A stretch of DNA of 64,000 nucleotides from Hydrogenophaga flava NBRC 102514 (GTDB lineage Bacteria > Pseudomonadota > Gammaproteobacteria > Burkholderiales > Burkholderiaceae_C). The translations under genes and the position numbers were made by a program. Below the pieces are notes generated by a model. It searched no databases, had not been told where the DNA came from, and saw only the letters and a program-made list of their open reading frames with translations. How positions within the stretch are numbered: the stretch's first letter is position 1; each line of letters starts with the position of its first letter. Of this stretch, positions 15,106-23,584 are shown piece by piece. The stretch is taken from positions 1 to 64,000 of the forward strand of contig NZ_BCTF01000001.1 of NCBI RefSeq assembly GCF_001571145.1. The letters run 5' to 3'.

Positions 15106-17151
15106 ATGCACATCCTGTTCGACGAAGCCGGGAAACTGATGACCGGCCGCCTCATGTCCGAAGCCGAAAGCTCCCTGCAGGTGGAGCTCGATTCGGGCAA
15201 GCGCGTGAAGGTCAAGACCGCCAACGCCCTGCTGCGTTTCGAGAAACCCGCCCCGGCCCAGCTCATGCCCGCCGCCACTGCCCTGGCCGCCACCATGGAA
15301 CTGGAGCTGGCCTACGAGTTCGCACCTGAGGACGAGTTTGGCTTCGCCGACCTGGCAACCGACTATTTCAGCGACCCGGCCACCACCGAGCAGCAGGTGG
15401 CGGCGCTGATCTGCCTGCAGGGCGCGCCGCACTACTTCCGCCGCGCCGGCAAGGGCCGTTACAAGAAGGCTCCGGCCGAGATCGTGGCCCAGGCGCTCGC
15501 CGCCATCGAGAAGAAAAAGCAGATCCAGGCGCAGATCGACGCCTGGGCGGCCGAGCTGGTCGCCGGCACCTGCCCGGAGCCGGTGCGCGCGCAGCTCTAC
15601 AAGATCCTGTTCAAGCCAGACAAGAACGCGCCCGAATACAAGGCCGTGGTCGAGGCCGCGCGCAGCAGCCACCTCAACCCGCTGGCCCTGCTGGAGAAGG
15701 CCGGCGCCATCAGCAGCGCCTACCAGTTCCACTGGCAGCGCTTCCTGTTCGACCAGTTCCCCAAGGGCACGGGCTTTCCGGCACTGCAGGCGCCGGCCAT
15801 CACCGACGAGCTGCCGGTGGCCGCGGTGCAGGCCTTCTCCATCGACGACTCGCACACCACCGAGATCGACGATGCGCTCTCGCTGCAGGGGCTGGGCAGC
15901 GGCACGGTCACGCTGGGCATCCACATTGCGGCGCCGGGGCTGGCGATCAAGCCGGACGACGCCATCGACCACGTCGCGCGCCAGCGCCTGTCCACGGTCT
16001 ACATGCCGGGCCACAAGATCACCATGCTGCCCGACGAGGTGGTGCAGCGCTACACGCTGGAGGCCGGGCGCGACTGCCCAGCGGTGTCGCTCTATGTGAG
16101 CTTCGACGAAGCAACGCTGGAACTCAAGGACAGCCGCACCGCGCTGGAGCGCGTGCCGATTGCCCACAACCTGCGCCACGACCAGCTCGACAGCGTGATC
16201 ACCGATGCCTGGCTGACTGGCGACACGCCGGTGGACACAGCGAGTGCCGAGATCGCCACGCTGCAACCGACGCTGGCCTTCCTCTTCCGGCTCGCCAAAC
16301 ACCTGAAGGCCCAACGCGAGGTGGTGCGCGGCAAACCCGAGACCTTCACCCGGCCCGACTACACCTTCAAGTTGCACGGCGTGACCGGTGGCGAGCCCGA
16401 CGGCAGCGAGACCGTGGTGATCGGCACCCGCTCGCGCGGCGCCCCGCTGGACCTGATGGTGGCCGAGGCCATGATCCTGGCCAACAGCCACTGGGGTCAG
16501 TGGCTGGCCGCCTGTGGCGTGCCCGGCATCTACCGCAGCCAGGCCAGCCTGGCGCCCGGCGTCAAGGTGCGCATGGGCACCAAGGTCGCGCCGCACGCCG
16601 GCATCGGCGTCAAGGCCTACGCCTGGAGCACCTCCCCGTTGCGCCGCTATGTGGACCTGGTCAACCAATGGCAGATCATCGCCTGCGCCCGCCACGGCAC
16701 CACGGCCGCTCTGGCGGCGCCGTTCAAGCCCAAGGACGCCAACCTGTTCGCCGTCATCAGTGGCTTCGATGCGGCCTACACCGCCTACAACGGGTTCCAG
16801 AACGGCATGGAGCGCTTCTGGACGCTCAAACACCTGCAGCAGACCGGCACCACCGAACTGACCGCCACCCTGATCAAGGACAACCTGGTGCGTGCCGACA
16901 CGCTGCCGCTGGTGCTGCCCGTGCTGGGCGCCGAGGGTCTGCCGCGCGGCGCGCATGTTCGCGTGCGCCTGGGTGCCATCGACGAGATCGCGCTGGATGT
17001 GTCCGGCACGGTCATCGAACGGCTGGACGGGCCGGTCGGGGCGCTGGACGAATCGGCCGACGCCGAGGACGAAGAGCTGGCCACGCCGCTGGCACTGGCC
17101 ATCGATGTCAACGAAGCCGAGGTCGGTGCCGCCGATCCCGCGGCTTCCTGA
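15106..17151 (+). CDS. RNase II/R-family exoribonuclease (RNB domain)
   Basis: The 681-residue protein has a central RNB domain with the metal-binding aspartates in SIDDSHTTEIDDALSL (about residues 246-261), then YMPGHKITMLPDEV and YRSQASLAPG. The family degrades single-stranded RNA 3' to 5' with Mg2+. The N-terminal 200 residues look like OB-fold and helical RNA-binding regions rather than a standard RNase R architecture. Length is close to RNase II (about 645). It starts a same-strand run with the TonB-like gene. Confidence 0.88.
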   Translation: MHILFDEAGKLMTGRLMSEAESSLQVELDSGKRVKVKTANALLRFEKPAPAQLMPAATALAATMELELAYEFAPEDEFGFADLATDYFSDPATTEQQVAALICLQGAPHYFRRAGKGRYKKAPAEIVAQALAAIEKKKQIQAQIDAWAAELVAGTCPEPVRAQLYKILFKPDKNAPEYKAVVEAARSSHLNPLALLEKAGAISSAYQFHWQRFLFDQFPKGTGFPALQAPAITDELPVAAVQAFSIDDSHTTEIDDALSLQGLGSGTVTLGIHIAAPGLAIKPDDAIDHVARQRLSTVYMPGHKITMLPDEVVQRYTLEAGRDCPAVSLYVSFDEATLELKDSRTALERVPIAHNLRHDQLDSVITDAWLTGDTPVDTASAEIATLQPTLAFLFRLAKHLKAQREVVRGKPETFTRPDYTFKLHGVTGGEPDGSETVVIGTRSRGAPLDLMVAEAMILANSHWGQWLAACGVPGIYRSQASLAPGVKVRMGTKVAPHAGIGVKAYAWSTSPLRRYVDLVNQWQIIACARHGTTAALAAPFKPKDANLFAVISGFDAAYTAYNGFQNGMERFWTLKHLQQTGTTELTATLIKDNLVRADTLPLVLPVLGAEGLPRGAHVRVRLGAIDEIALDVSGTVIERLDGPVGALDESADAEDEELATPLALAIDVNEAEVGAADPAAS

Positions 17152-17160
17152 CGCTGCACG

Positions 17161-17166
17161 GATAAT
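17161..17166 (+). promoter_or_regulatory. -10-like box before the TonB-like gene
   Basis: GATAAT, seven bases (CGCGCCC), then GTG at 17174. The box lies only 9 bases after the exonuclease stop codon. Confidence 0.45.
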
Positions 17167-17173
17167 CGCGCCC

Positions 17174-18040
17174 GTGAATCCGGTTCTGAACTTCCTGCGG
17201 CGGCTGAGCACGCTCCAGATCGCCCTGGGCATCTCGGTGGTGGTGCACGCCGCCCTGCTCACGGTGCGCTTCGTCGACCCCGAAGGCTTCAACCGCGTGT
17301 TCCAGGACACGCCGCTGGAGGTGATCCTGGTCAACGCGAAGAGCAACGACCGGCCGGACAAGGCGCAGGCGATCGCCCAGGCCTCCCTGGCTGGCGGCGG
17401 GGATGTGGAAAAAGGTCGGGCCACTTCGCCCCTGCCGTCCATGCAGCAAGCACGGATCGGCGACACCCCCGAGAAGGACGAGGAGATGATCGAGGCGCTC
17501 AAGGAGCGCCAGAGCCAGATCCTGGCCCAGGTTCGGCAGCAGCTCGCGAGCATGCCGCCACCCGATCTGCAGGCCGTCAATCCGAGTCCCGAGTCGGTCG
17601 AGCGCGAACAGCGCCGCCAGCTGCTGACCAAGCTGCTGGCCGAGATCGAAAAGCGCATCAACGAAGAGAACGCCCGCCCGCGCAAGCGCTACATCAGCCC
17701 CGCCACGCGGGAAGAGGTCTACGCGGTCTACTACGACGAGCTCCGGCGCCGGATCGAGGACCGCGGCACCACCAACTTCCCCGAGTTGGCCGGTCGCAAG
17801 CTCTATGGCGAGCTGACCATGGTCATCACGGTCAACCACACCGGCTCGGTGCTGGACACCGAGGTGGTCCAGACCTCGGGCACCCTGACGCTGGATCGGC
17901 GGGCCGAGTCCATCGTGCGCAGCCTGAAGTTCGGCAAGTTCAACGAGGCCATGCGCCGGCGCGCCGACCAGATCGTGGTCGTGTCGCGCTTCCGGTTCAC
18001 CCGGGATGCGGGTCTGCAGACCCAGATGAGTTCGCAGTAG
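17174..18040 (+). CDS. TonB-family energy-transducer-like protein
   Basis: The 288-residue protein has an N-terminal membrane segment (IALGISVVVHAALLTVRFV), a charged periplasmic spacer with coiled-coil tendency (residues about 100-185) and a TonB C-terminal fold (YYDELRRRIED...KLYGELTMVITVNHTG). It may couple the proton-motive force to outer-membrane receptors, or act as a periplasmic TolA-like tether. No exbBD or receptor gene is nearby. The GTG start was chosen because the MNPVLNFLRRLS N-terminus fits and a -10-like box precedes it. Confidence 0.82.
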   Translation: MNPVLNFLRRLSTLQIALGISVVVHAALLTVRFVDPEGFNRVFQDTPLEVILVNAKSNDRPDKAQAIAQASLAGGGDVEKGRATSPLPSMQQARIGDTPEKDEEMIEALKERQSQILAQVRQQLASMPPPDLQAVNPSPESVEREQRRQLLTKLLAEIEKRINEENARPRKRYISPATREEVYAVYYDELRRRIEDRGTTNFPELAGRKLYGELTMVITVNHTGSVLDTEVVQTSGTLTLDRRAESIVRSLKFGKFNEAMRRRADQIVVVSRFRFTRDAGLQTQMSSQ

Positions 18041-18053
18041 GTCAGGAGCGGTG

Positions 18054-18842
18054 ATGCGTTCGTTCGGGCGTTGGTTGTTGTGGATGCTGCTGGCGGGCGT
18101 TGCGCTGCAGCTGTTTTTCGTGCTGCGGATCGCGCTGATGCTGATGATCGATCCGCAGAGCACCGCCTTCATGCGTTCGGAGGCCTGGCGCGTGGCCACC
18201 GAGAGCCTGACCACTGCCGACAAAGAGTGGCGCTGGTCGTCGCAGTGGGTCGACTACGACGACATCAGCCCGAATCTCAAGCGCGCGGTCATGGCATCCG
18301 AGGACGCGGGCTTTGCCGAGCACGGCGGCGTGGACTGGGAAGCCATCGAGGCCGCCTGGGCCAAGAACGAACGCCGGCAGGAGCTGATCGAGAAGCGCCA
18401 GGAGCAGATCGAAAAGAAGCTGGCGAAGAAACCCGAGGCCGCGGAGGCCGCGATCAAGGCCATCAAGCCGGCGAAGATCCTCGGTGGTTCGACCATCACC
18501 CAGCAGCTGGCCAAGAACCTGCTGCTCTCGGGCGAGCGCAACCTGCTGCGCAAGGGCCAGGAGCTGGTGCTGACCCTGACGCTGGAAGCCTTGCTGTCCA
18601 AGCGCCGCATCCTGGAGATCTACCTCAACAGCGTCGAGTGGGGCGAAGGCGTGTTCGGCGCCGAGGCGGCCGCCCAGCGCTACTTCAAGAAGCCGGCCAG
18701 CAAGCTCAGTGCCTATGAGGCCGCCCGGCTGGCGGTGATGCTGCCCAGCCCCAAGTTCTTTGGAACCCGCCCGGGATCGGCCTACCTGTCCCGGCGCACG
18801 GCCACCATCGTCGCGCGCATGGGTGATGTGAGCCCCCCATGA
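18054..18842 (+). CDS. mtgA: Monofunctional biosynthetic peptidoglycan transglycosylase
   Basis: MtgA polymerises lipid II into glycan strands in the periplasm. The 262 residues have one N-terminal membrane anchor and the GT51 motifs: catalytic glutamate in SEDAGFAEHGG, GGSTITQQLAKN, and RKGQELVLTLTLEALLSKRRILEIYLN. Between the first two motifs a highly charged helix of about 37 residues (104-141) is inserted, absent from most MtgA proteins. ATG at 18054 has AGGAG 5 bases upstream. Its stop overlaps the plsC-like start by 4 bases (ATGA). Confidence 0.93.
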   Translation: MRSFGRWLLWMLLAGVALQLFFVLRIALMLMIDPQSTAFMRSEAWRVATESLTTADKEWRWSSQWVDYDDISPNLKRAVMASEDAGFAEHGGVDWEAIEAAWAKNERRQELIEKRQEQIEKKLAKKPEAAEAAIKAIKPAKILGGSTITQQLAKNLLLSGERNLLRKGQELVLTLTLEALLSKRRILEIYLNSVEWGEGVFGAEAAAQRYFKKPASKLSAYEAARLAVMLPSPKFFGTRPGSAYLSRRTATIVARMGDVSPP

Positions 18843-19456
18843 ACTGGCGTGCCCAGGCCATGGGCATGTTCCTGCTCGGGCTGGTGCGCGCGCTTACCGG
18901 CGCCCAGGCGCGCTGGCACGGCTGCCCGCCCAAGGCCGAACAGCGCATCTACTTTGCTAATCACCAGAGCCACGCAGACCTGGTGCTGATCTGGGCCGCC
19001 CTGCCGACCGAGCTGCGCAGCATCACCCGGCCCATCGCGGCCCGGGACTACTGGACCGCCTCCACCTTCAAGCGCTGGATCACCACCGCGGTGTTCAACG
19101 CGGTCTATGTCGAGCGCGAGCGCAAAGGCGACGAGGACCCGCTGCAGCCCCTGATCGATGCGCTGGACAGTGGTGATTCGCTGATCATCTTCCCGGAGGG
19201 CACGCGCGGACACGGTGAAGAACCGCAGCCCTTCAAGTCCGGGCTGTACAACCTGGCCAGACGTTTTCCGGACGTGGTGCTGGTGCCGGCCTGGATCCAC
19301 AACGTGCAGCGCGTGATTCCCAAAGGCGAGGTGATCCCGGTGCCGGTGCTGTGCTCGGTCACCTTCGGCGAGCCCCTGAAGCTCGGCACCGACGAGGACC
19401 GCGCCGACTTCCTGCGGCGCGCCAGGGACGCCGTCGTCACCCTGCGAGACGTTTAG
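18839..19456 (+). CDS. plsC: 1-acyl-sn-glycerol-3-phosphate acyltransferase-like protein
   Basis: PlsC acylates lysophosphatidate to phosphatidate at the inner membrane. The 205 residues contain the acyltransferase HX4D motif in NHQSHADLVLIW and the substrate motif FPEGTR, with a hydrophobic N-terminus. It overlaps mtgA by 4 bases and is followed 7 bases later by a cdsA-like gene, the next step in phospholipid synthesis, which supports the assignment. A lysophospholipid acyltransferase with another substrate is possible. Confidence 0.88.
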   Translation: MNWRAQAMGMFLLGLVRALTGAQARWHGCPPKAEQRIYFANHQSHADLVLIWAALPTELRSITRPIAARDYWTASTFKRWITTAVFNAVYVERERKGDEDPLQPLIDALDSGDSLIIFPEGTRGHGEEPQPFKSGLYNLARRFPDVVLVPAWIHNVQRVIPKGEVIPVPVLCSVTFGEPLKLGTDEDRADFLRRARDAVVTLRDV

Positions 19457-19463
19457 ACCCCGC

Positions 19464-20450
19464 ATGACCTCCTTCCTCCGCAGCCTCAGCGCCGAACAGC
19501 AGGTCAGCTTGCTGTTCGTGGTCCTGTTCGGGCTGCTCACCCTGGCCAGCGGCGCGACCGTGCTGCTGTCACTGCGCGAGCGGCGGCAGTCCGAGGTGGA
19601 CGAGCGCCTGCACCACCGGCTGCAGGACTACAACACCCTGCTGCGCAACTCCTGGCTGATGACCCTGGTGTTCTGGCTTGCGTGGGCAGCGGGCGAGCAC
19701 GTGGCCATCGTGCTGTTCGGCATCGTCTCGTTCTTCACGCTGCGCGAGTTCATCAGCCTCTCGCCCACCCGGCGTGGCGACCACCGCAGCCTGGTGCTGG
19801 CCTTCTTCATCGTGCTGCCGCTGCAGTACGCGCTGGTCTGGCACCGCGAGTTCAATCTGTTCACGGTGTTCATCCCGGTCTACGTGTTCCTCGCCATTCC
19901 GGTGGTAAGCGCCCTGGGCAACGACCCGCAGCGCTTCCTGGAGCGCAATGCCAAGCTGCAGTGGGGCATCATGGTCTGCGTCTACGGCATGAGCCATGTG
20001 CCCGCCCTGTTGCTGCTGCCGTTCCGAGGCTTCGAGGGCCGGATGGCCTTTCTGCTGGTCTTCCTGGTGCTGGTCGTGCAGACCTGCATGCTGGTGCAGC
20101 ACCTGGTGGCGCGCCAGCTGGACCGGCCGGTGGCGCCGGCCATCAGCGAGAGCTTCCAGTGGCGCAGCTGGGCCGCCGGACTGGTGGCCGGCGGTCTGCT
20201 GGGCGCCGCGCTCGCCGGCCTGACCCCGTTCAAACCAGGGCGGGCACTGGCCATGGCGCTGATCGCCTGCGCGGCAGGCTCACTTGGGCACCTGGTCATG
20301 AAGGCCATCAAGCGCGACCGCGGCGTGACCCACTGGGGCGCCGCCGGCCGCTCGGTCACCGGCGCCAGCGGTGTGCTCGACCGGGTCGATGCCCTGTGCT
20401 TCGCCGCGCCGGTGTTCTTCCACTCGGTCCGCTGGACCTTCGACCTCTGA
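19464..20450 (+). CDS. cdsA: Phosphatidate cytidylyltransferase family protein
   Basis: CdsA makes CDP-diacylglycerol from phosphatidate and CTP in the inner membrane. The 328-residue protein has about eight transmembrane segments and the C-terminal family signature: [14 protein letters not shown]...[17 protein letters not shown]. The usual HGG before the LDR-D aspartates is ASG here and the KD pair is altered, as in the shorter paralogue class often found beside plsC. It may therefore be an accessory CDP-alcohol synthase rather than the main housekeeping CdsA. Confidence 0.82.
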   Translation: MTSFLRSLSAEQQVSLLFVVLFGLLTLASGATVLLSLRERRQSEVDERLHHRLQDYNTLLRNSWLMTLVFWLAWAAGEHVAIVLFGIVSFFTLREFISLSPTRRGDHRSLVLAFFIVLPLQYALVWHREFNLFTVFIPVYVFLAIPVVSALGNDPQRFLERNAKLQWGIMVCVYGMSHVPALLLLPFRGFEGRMAFLLVFLVLVVQTCMLVQHLVARQLDRPVAPAISESFQWRSWAAGLVAGGLLGAALAGLTPFKPGRALAMALIACAAGSLGHLVMKAIKRDRGVTHWGAAGRSVTGASGVLDRVDALCFAAPVFFHSVRWTFDL

Positions 20451-20460
20451 ACCGCCCACC

Positions 20461-21009
20461 ATGCGCATCCTCGGTATCGACCCCGGCCTGCAATGCACCG
20501 GCTTCGGCGTGGTCGACGCGGAGGGTTCCGCGCTGCACTACGTCGCCAGCGGCACCATCCAGACCAGTCCGAAAGACGGCGCGCTGCTGCCCGAGCGGCT
20601 GAAGATCCTGTTCGATGGCATTGGCGAGGTGGTGCAGCGCTACCAGCCCGCGGTGTCGGTCTGCGAGATCGTGTTCGTGAACGTCAACCCCCAGGCCACG
20701 CTGCTGCTGGGCCAGGCCCGCGGCTGCTGCCTCACGGCCCTGGTGGCCAACGGCCTGCCGGTGGCCGAATACACCGCGCTGCAGCTGAAAAAGGCCGTGG
20801 TCGGCTACGGGCGTGCGGACAAGTCGCAGATGCAGGAGATGGTCAAGCGCCTGCTGCAGCTGCCAGGCCTTCCCGGCAAGGACGCCGCCGACGCGCTGGG
20901 GCTGTGCATCACCCACGCGCAGGTGGCGCGCAGCGTGGCCGCGATCAACAAGGTGGCCCCGACCCGGGCGCGCACCCACGCGGCCTACAAAGGTGGGCGG
21001 AGCTACTGA
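20461..21009 (+). CDS. ruvC: Holliday junction endonuclease RuvC
   Basis: RuvC resolves Holliday junctions made during recombination by paired nicking. The 182 residues start [19 protein letters not shown]. The four catalytic acids are visible: D7, E69, D141 and D144 (in [11 protein letters not shown]). ruvA and ruvB are not adjacent. It is 10 bases downstream of the cdsA-like gene and may share its transcript. Confidence 0.95.
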   Translation: MRILGIDPGLQCTGFGVVDAEGSALHYVASGTIQTSPKDGALLPERLKILFDGIGEVVQRYQPAVSVCEIVFVNVNPQATLLLGQARGCCLTALVANGLPVAEYTALQLKKAVVGYGRADKSQMQEMVKRLLQLPGLPGKDAADALGLCITHAQVARSVAAINKVAPTRARTHAAYKGGRSY

Positions 21010-21018
21010 GTCGAGAAC

Positions 21019-21195
21019 TCAGAGCACGCGCTCCAGAAAGAGGATGCCGAAGAAGCCGAGCGCGGTGGCCAGCGCCACCTTCAGAACCGTCCAGCCCCAG
21101 CGCAGGTAGCGGGTGTTGCGTGTGAGGGCGTAGGCGGCAAAGCACACACCCGAGCCGATCAGCAGCAGGATCAGGACAAAGCGCAGCAACAGCAT
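21019..21195 (-). CDS. Small membrane protein (58 aa)
   Basis: ATG at 21195 to TGA at 21019-21021. The product begins MLLLRFVLILLLIGSGVCF and has two hydrophobic helices joined by a short basic turn (LTRNTRYLRWGW), then a C-terminal LERVL. This is a two-helix inner-membrane hairpin. No family is recognised. It sits between convergent ruvC and lpxC, in the same orientation as lpxC, 24 bases downstream of the lpxC stop, so it could be the last gene of the division cluster transcript. Confidence 0.55.
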   Translation of the reverse strand: MLLLRFVLILLLIGSGVCFAAYALTRNTRYLRWGWTVLKVALATALGFFGILFLERVL

Positions 21196-21219
21196 GAACG
21201 AAGTGTCAGACGGGCCTGG

Positions 21220-22143
21220 TCACCAGGCCGGCGCGAGCTGGGCGAAGCCCAGCGGGGCTTCTCGCTCGTGCTCGAAGCTCACGATCTCGTAAGCGTCGGG
21301 CTGGGCCAGCAGGGCACGCAGCAACTGGTTGTTCATCGCGTGGCCGCTGCGGAAGGCGCTGTAGGCGGCCAGCAGCGGCTTGCCCACGATGTACAGGTCG
21401 CCGATGGCGTCCAGGATCTTGTGCTTGACGAACTCGTCCGAGTAGCGCAGCCCGTCGGCGTTGAGCACCTTCACATCGTCCATCACGATGGCGTTGTCCA
21501 GACCACCACCCAGACCCAGGCCGCGCGAACGCATCATCTCCACGTCGCGCGTGAAACCGAAGGTGCGGGCGCGGGCGATCTCGCGCGCGTAGCGGCCGCT
21601 GCCCATGTCGAACTCGACACGCTGGCCGGTGGCGTTCACCGCCGGGTGGTCGAACTCGATCTCGAACGCCAGCTTGTAGCCGTGGAACGGGTCCAGCCGC
21701 GCCCACTTCAGGTTGCGCCCCTCACCTTCGCGCACCTCGACCGGTTTTTTCACGCGGATGAAGCGCTTGGCCTTGTTCTGCAGCGCGATGCCGGCGCTTT
21801 GCAGCAGGTAGACAAAGGACGCCGACGACCCGTCGAGGATGGGCACCTCTTCGGCCGTGATGTCGATGTAGAGGTTGTCCAGCCCGAGCCCGGCGCAGGC
21901 GCTCATCAGGTGCTCGATGGTGTTGACCTTGACACCACCGTTGGAGATGGTCGAGGCCAGCCGGGTGTCGGTCACCGATTCCGCGGTGACCGGAATGTCC
22001 ACCGGCTCGGGCAGGTCGACACGCCGGAACACGATGCCGGTGTCCGGTGCCGCGGGCCGCAGCGTCAGCTCCACCCGCTGTCCTCCGTGCAGGCCGACGC
22101 CGACCGCCTTGGTCAGGGATTTGAGCGTTCTTTGAGCAAGCAT
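21220..22143 (-). CDS. lpxC: UDP-3-O-acyl-N-acetylglucosamine deacetylase
   Basis: LpxC removes the acetyl group from UDP-3-O-acyl-GlcNAc, the committed step of lipid A synthesis. The 307 residues include the zinc ligands in [10 protein letters not shown] and HKILDAIGD and the catalytic histidine in [10 protein letters not shown]. It is the last large gene of the dcw cluster, the usual place in gammaproteobacteria and betaproteobacteria. A TACAAT box ends 6 bases before the ATG and there is no Shine-Dalgarno sequence, so it may have its own leaderless transcript in addition to cluster read-through. Confidence 0.97.
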   Translation of the reverse strand: MLAQRTLKSLTKAVGVGLHGGQRVELTLRPAAPDTGIVFRRVDLPEPVDIPVTAESVTDTRLASTISNGGVKVNTIEHLMSACAGLGLDNLYIDITAEEVPILDGSSASFVYLLQSAGIALQNKAKRFIRVKKPVEVREGEGRNLKWARLDPFHGYKLAFEIEFDHPAVNATGQRVEFDMGSGRYAREIARARTFGFTRDVEMMRSRGLGLGGGLDNAIVMDDVKVLNADGLRYSDEFVKHKILDAIGDLYIVGKPLLAAYSAFRSGHAMNNQLLRALLAQPDAYEIVSFEHEREAPLGFAQLAPAW

Positions 22144-22149
22144 CCGGCG

Positions 22150-22155
22150 ATTGTA
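22150..22155 (-). promoter_or_regulatory. -10-like box before lpxC
   Basis: TACAAT on the minus strand, six bases, then ATG at 22143. Fits the leaderless pattern. Confidence 0.5.
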
Positions 22156-22216
22156 GGTTTCAGGGCTCCCCCGCGCTGGCCGGAAAAGCTATGCCGGCCA
22201 TAGCGAGGGGCCTGGA

Positions 22217-23425
22217 TCAATCGGCTTGCTTGCGCAGGAACGCGGGGATCTCGAAGTCGTCCATGCCGCCCGAGGCCAGCGCATCGACCTTGGCAGCTGC
22301 CTGGGTGCGGTTGGTGCGCCAGACGCTGGGCACGGCCATGGTCTCGTAGTTCGGCTGCGCAGCACCGGCGCCGGCCACAGCGGTGTTGACCGTGGGCACG
22401 GTGAACGGGGTGTTGTCGGTGCCGGTGCGCAGCACCTGCAGGGGCGGCGCGGTGCGGCGGGCGCCGATGCGGCTCAGGCCCGTGGCCACCACGGTCACGC
22501 GCATCTCGTCGCCCAGGCTCTCGTCGTAGGCGGCGCCGTAGATCACGTGCGCATCCGGTGCGGCGTAGGCCTTGATGGCGTTCATCGCTTCCTTCGACTC
22601 CTTGAGCTTCAGGCTGCCCTTCGATGCCGTCACCAGCACCAGCACGCCCTTGGCGCCGGACAGGTCCACGCCATCCAGCAGCGGGCAGGCCACGGCCTGC
22701 TCGGCGGCGATGCGGGCGCGGTCCGGGCCGCTGGCGGTGGCCGTGCCCATCATGGCCTTGCCGGGCTCGCCCATCACGGTGCGCACGTCTTCGAAGTCGA
22801 CGTTCACGTTGCCGTACTCGTTGATGATCTCGGCGATGCCGCCGACCGCGTTCTTGAGCACGTCGTTGGCGTGCGCGAAGGCCTCGTCTTGAGTCACTTC
22901 GTCACCCAGCACCTCCAGCAGCTTGTCGTTGAGCACCACGATCAGCGAGTCCACATTGGCTTCCAGCTCGGCCAGGCCGGCGTCGGCGTTCTGCATGCGC
23001 TTGCCGCCTTCGAAGTCGAAGGGCTTGGTCACCACACCCACGGTGAGGATGCCCATCTCCTTGGCCACGCGGGCGATCACCGGCGCGGCACCGGTGCCGG
23101 TGCCGCCGCCCATGCCGGCGGTGATGAACAGCATGTGCGCGCCGTTGATGGCGGTGCGGATTTCATCCACGGCCGCTTCGGCCGCCTCGCGGCCCTTCTC
23201 GGGCTTGCTGCCGGCGCCCAGGCCGGTGCCGCCGAGCTGGATCGTGCGGTTGGCGTGGCTGCGCGTGAGCGCCTGTGCATCGGTGTTGGCGCAGATGAAC
23301 TCCACGCCCTGGACGTGGCGTTCGATCATGTGGTCCACCGCGTTGCCGCCGCCGCCGCCGACGCCGATGACCTTGATCTGGGTGCCCATGTTGAACTCTT
23401 CCACTTCGATCATTTCGATGCTCAT
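22217..23425 (-). CDS. ftsZ: Cell division tubulin FtsZ
   Basis: FtsZ forms the GTP-dependent Z-ring that recruits the divisome. The 402 residues include KVIGVGGGGGNAVDHM, the tubulin signature GGGTGTGAAPV and the C-terminal peptide DDFEIPAFLRKQ that binds FtsA and ZipA. ATG at 23425 has AGGAG about 7 bases upstream. An in-frame ATG at 23467, just downstream of a TACAAT box, would add 14 residues. A 159-base gap separates it from ftsA, which is wide for this cluster and holds that box. Confidence 0.98.
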   Translation of the reverse strand: MSIEMIEVEEFNMGTQIKVIGVGGGGGNAVDHMIERHVQGVEFICANTDAQALTRSHANRTIQLGGTGLGAGSKPEKGREAAEAAVDEIRTAINGAHMLFITAGMGGGTGTGAAPVIARVAKEMGILTVGVVTKPFDFEGGKRMQNADAGLAELEANVDSLIVVLNDKLLEVLGDEVTQDEAFAHANDVLKNAVGGIAEIINEYGNVNVDFEDVRTVMGEPGKAMMGTATASGPDRARIAAEQAVACPLLDGVDLSGAKGVLVLVTASKGSLKLKESKEAMNAIKAYAAPDAHVIYGAAYDESLGDEMRVTVVATGLSRIGARRTAPPLQVLRTGTDNTPFTVPTVNTAVAGAGAAQPNYETMAVPSVWRTNRTQAAAKVDALASGGMDDFEIPAFLRKQAD

Positions 23426-23474
23426 GTCACTCTCCTGTGTGGCCCTTTTCCGCTGGGGTCCGGGCATGGTTTCG

Positions 23475-23480
23475 ATTGTA
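23475..23480 (-). promoter_or_regulatory. -10-like box in the ftsA-ftsZ gap
   Basis: TACAAT on the minus strand lies 49 bases before the ftsZ start and 7 bases before an in-frame ATG at 23467. It is the best candidate for a dedicated ftsZ promoter. Confidence 0.45.
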
Positions 23481-23584
23481 TTTAAGGGTGGGGTTGAAAG
23501 CTGTCGAGGAGAACCCTCAGCCAGGCGGCCCGGTGCATTCGCGGCAGCGGTCGAGACGGCGGGTTCCGGCGTTGATCTTGTTCA

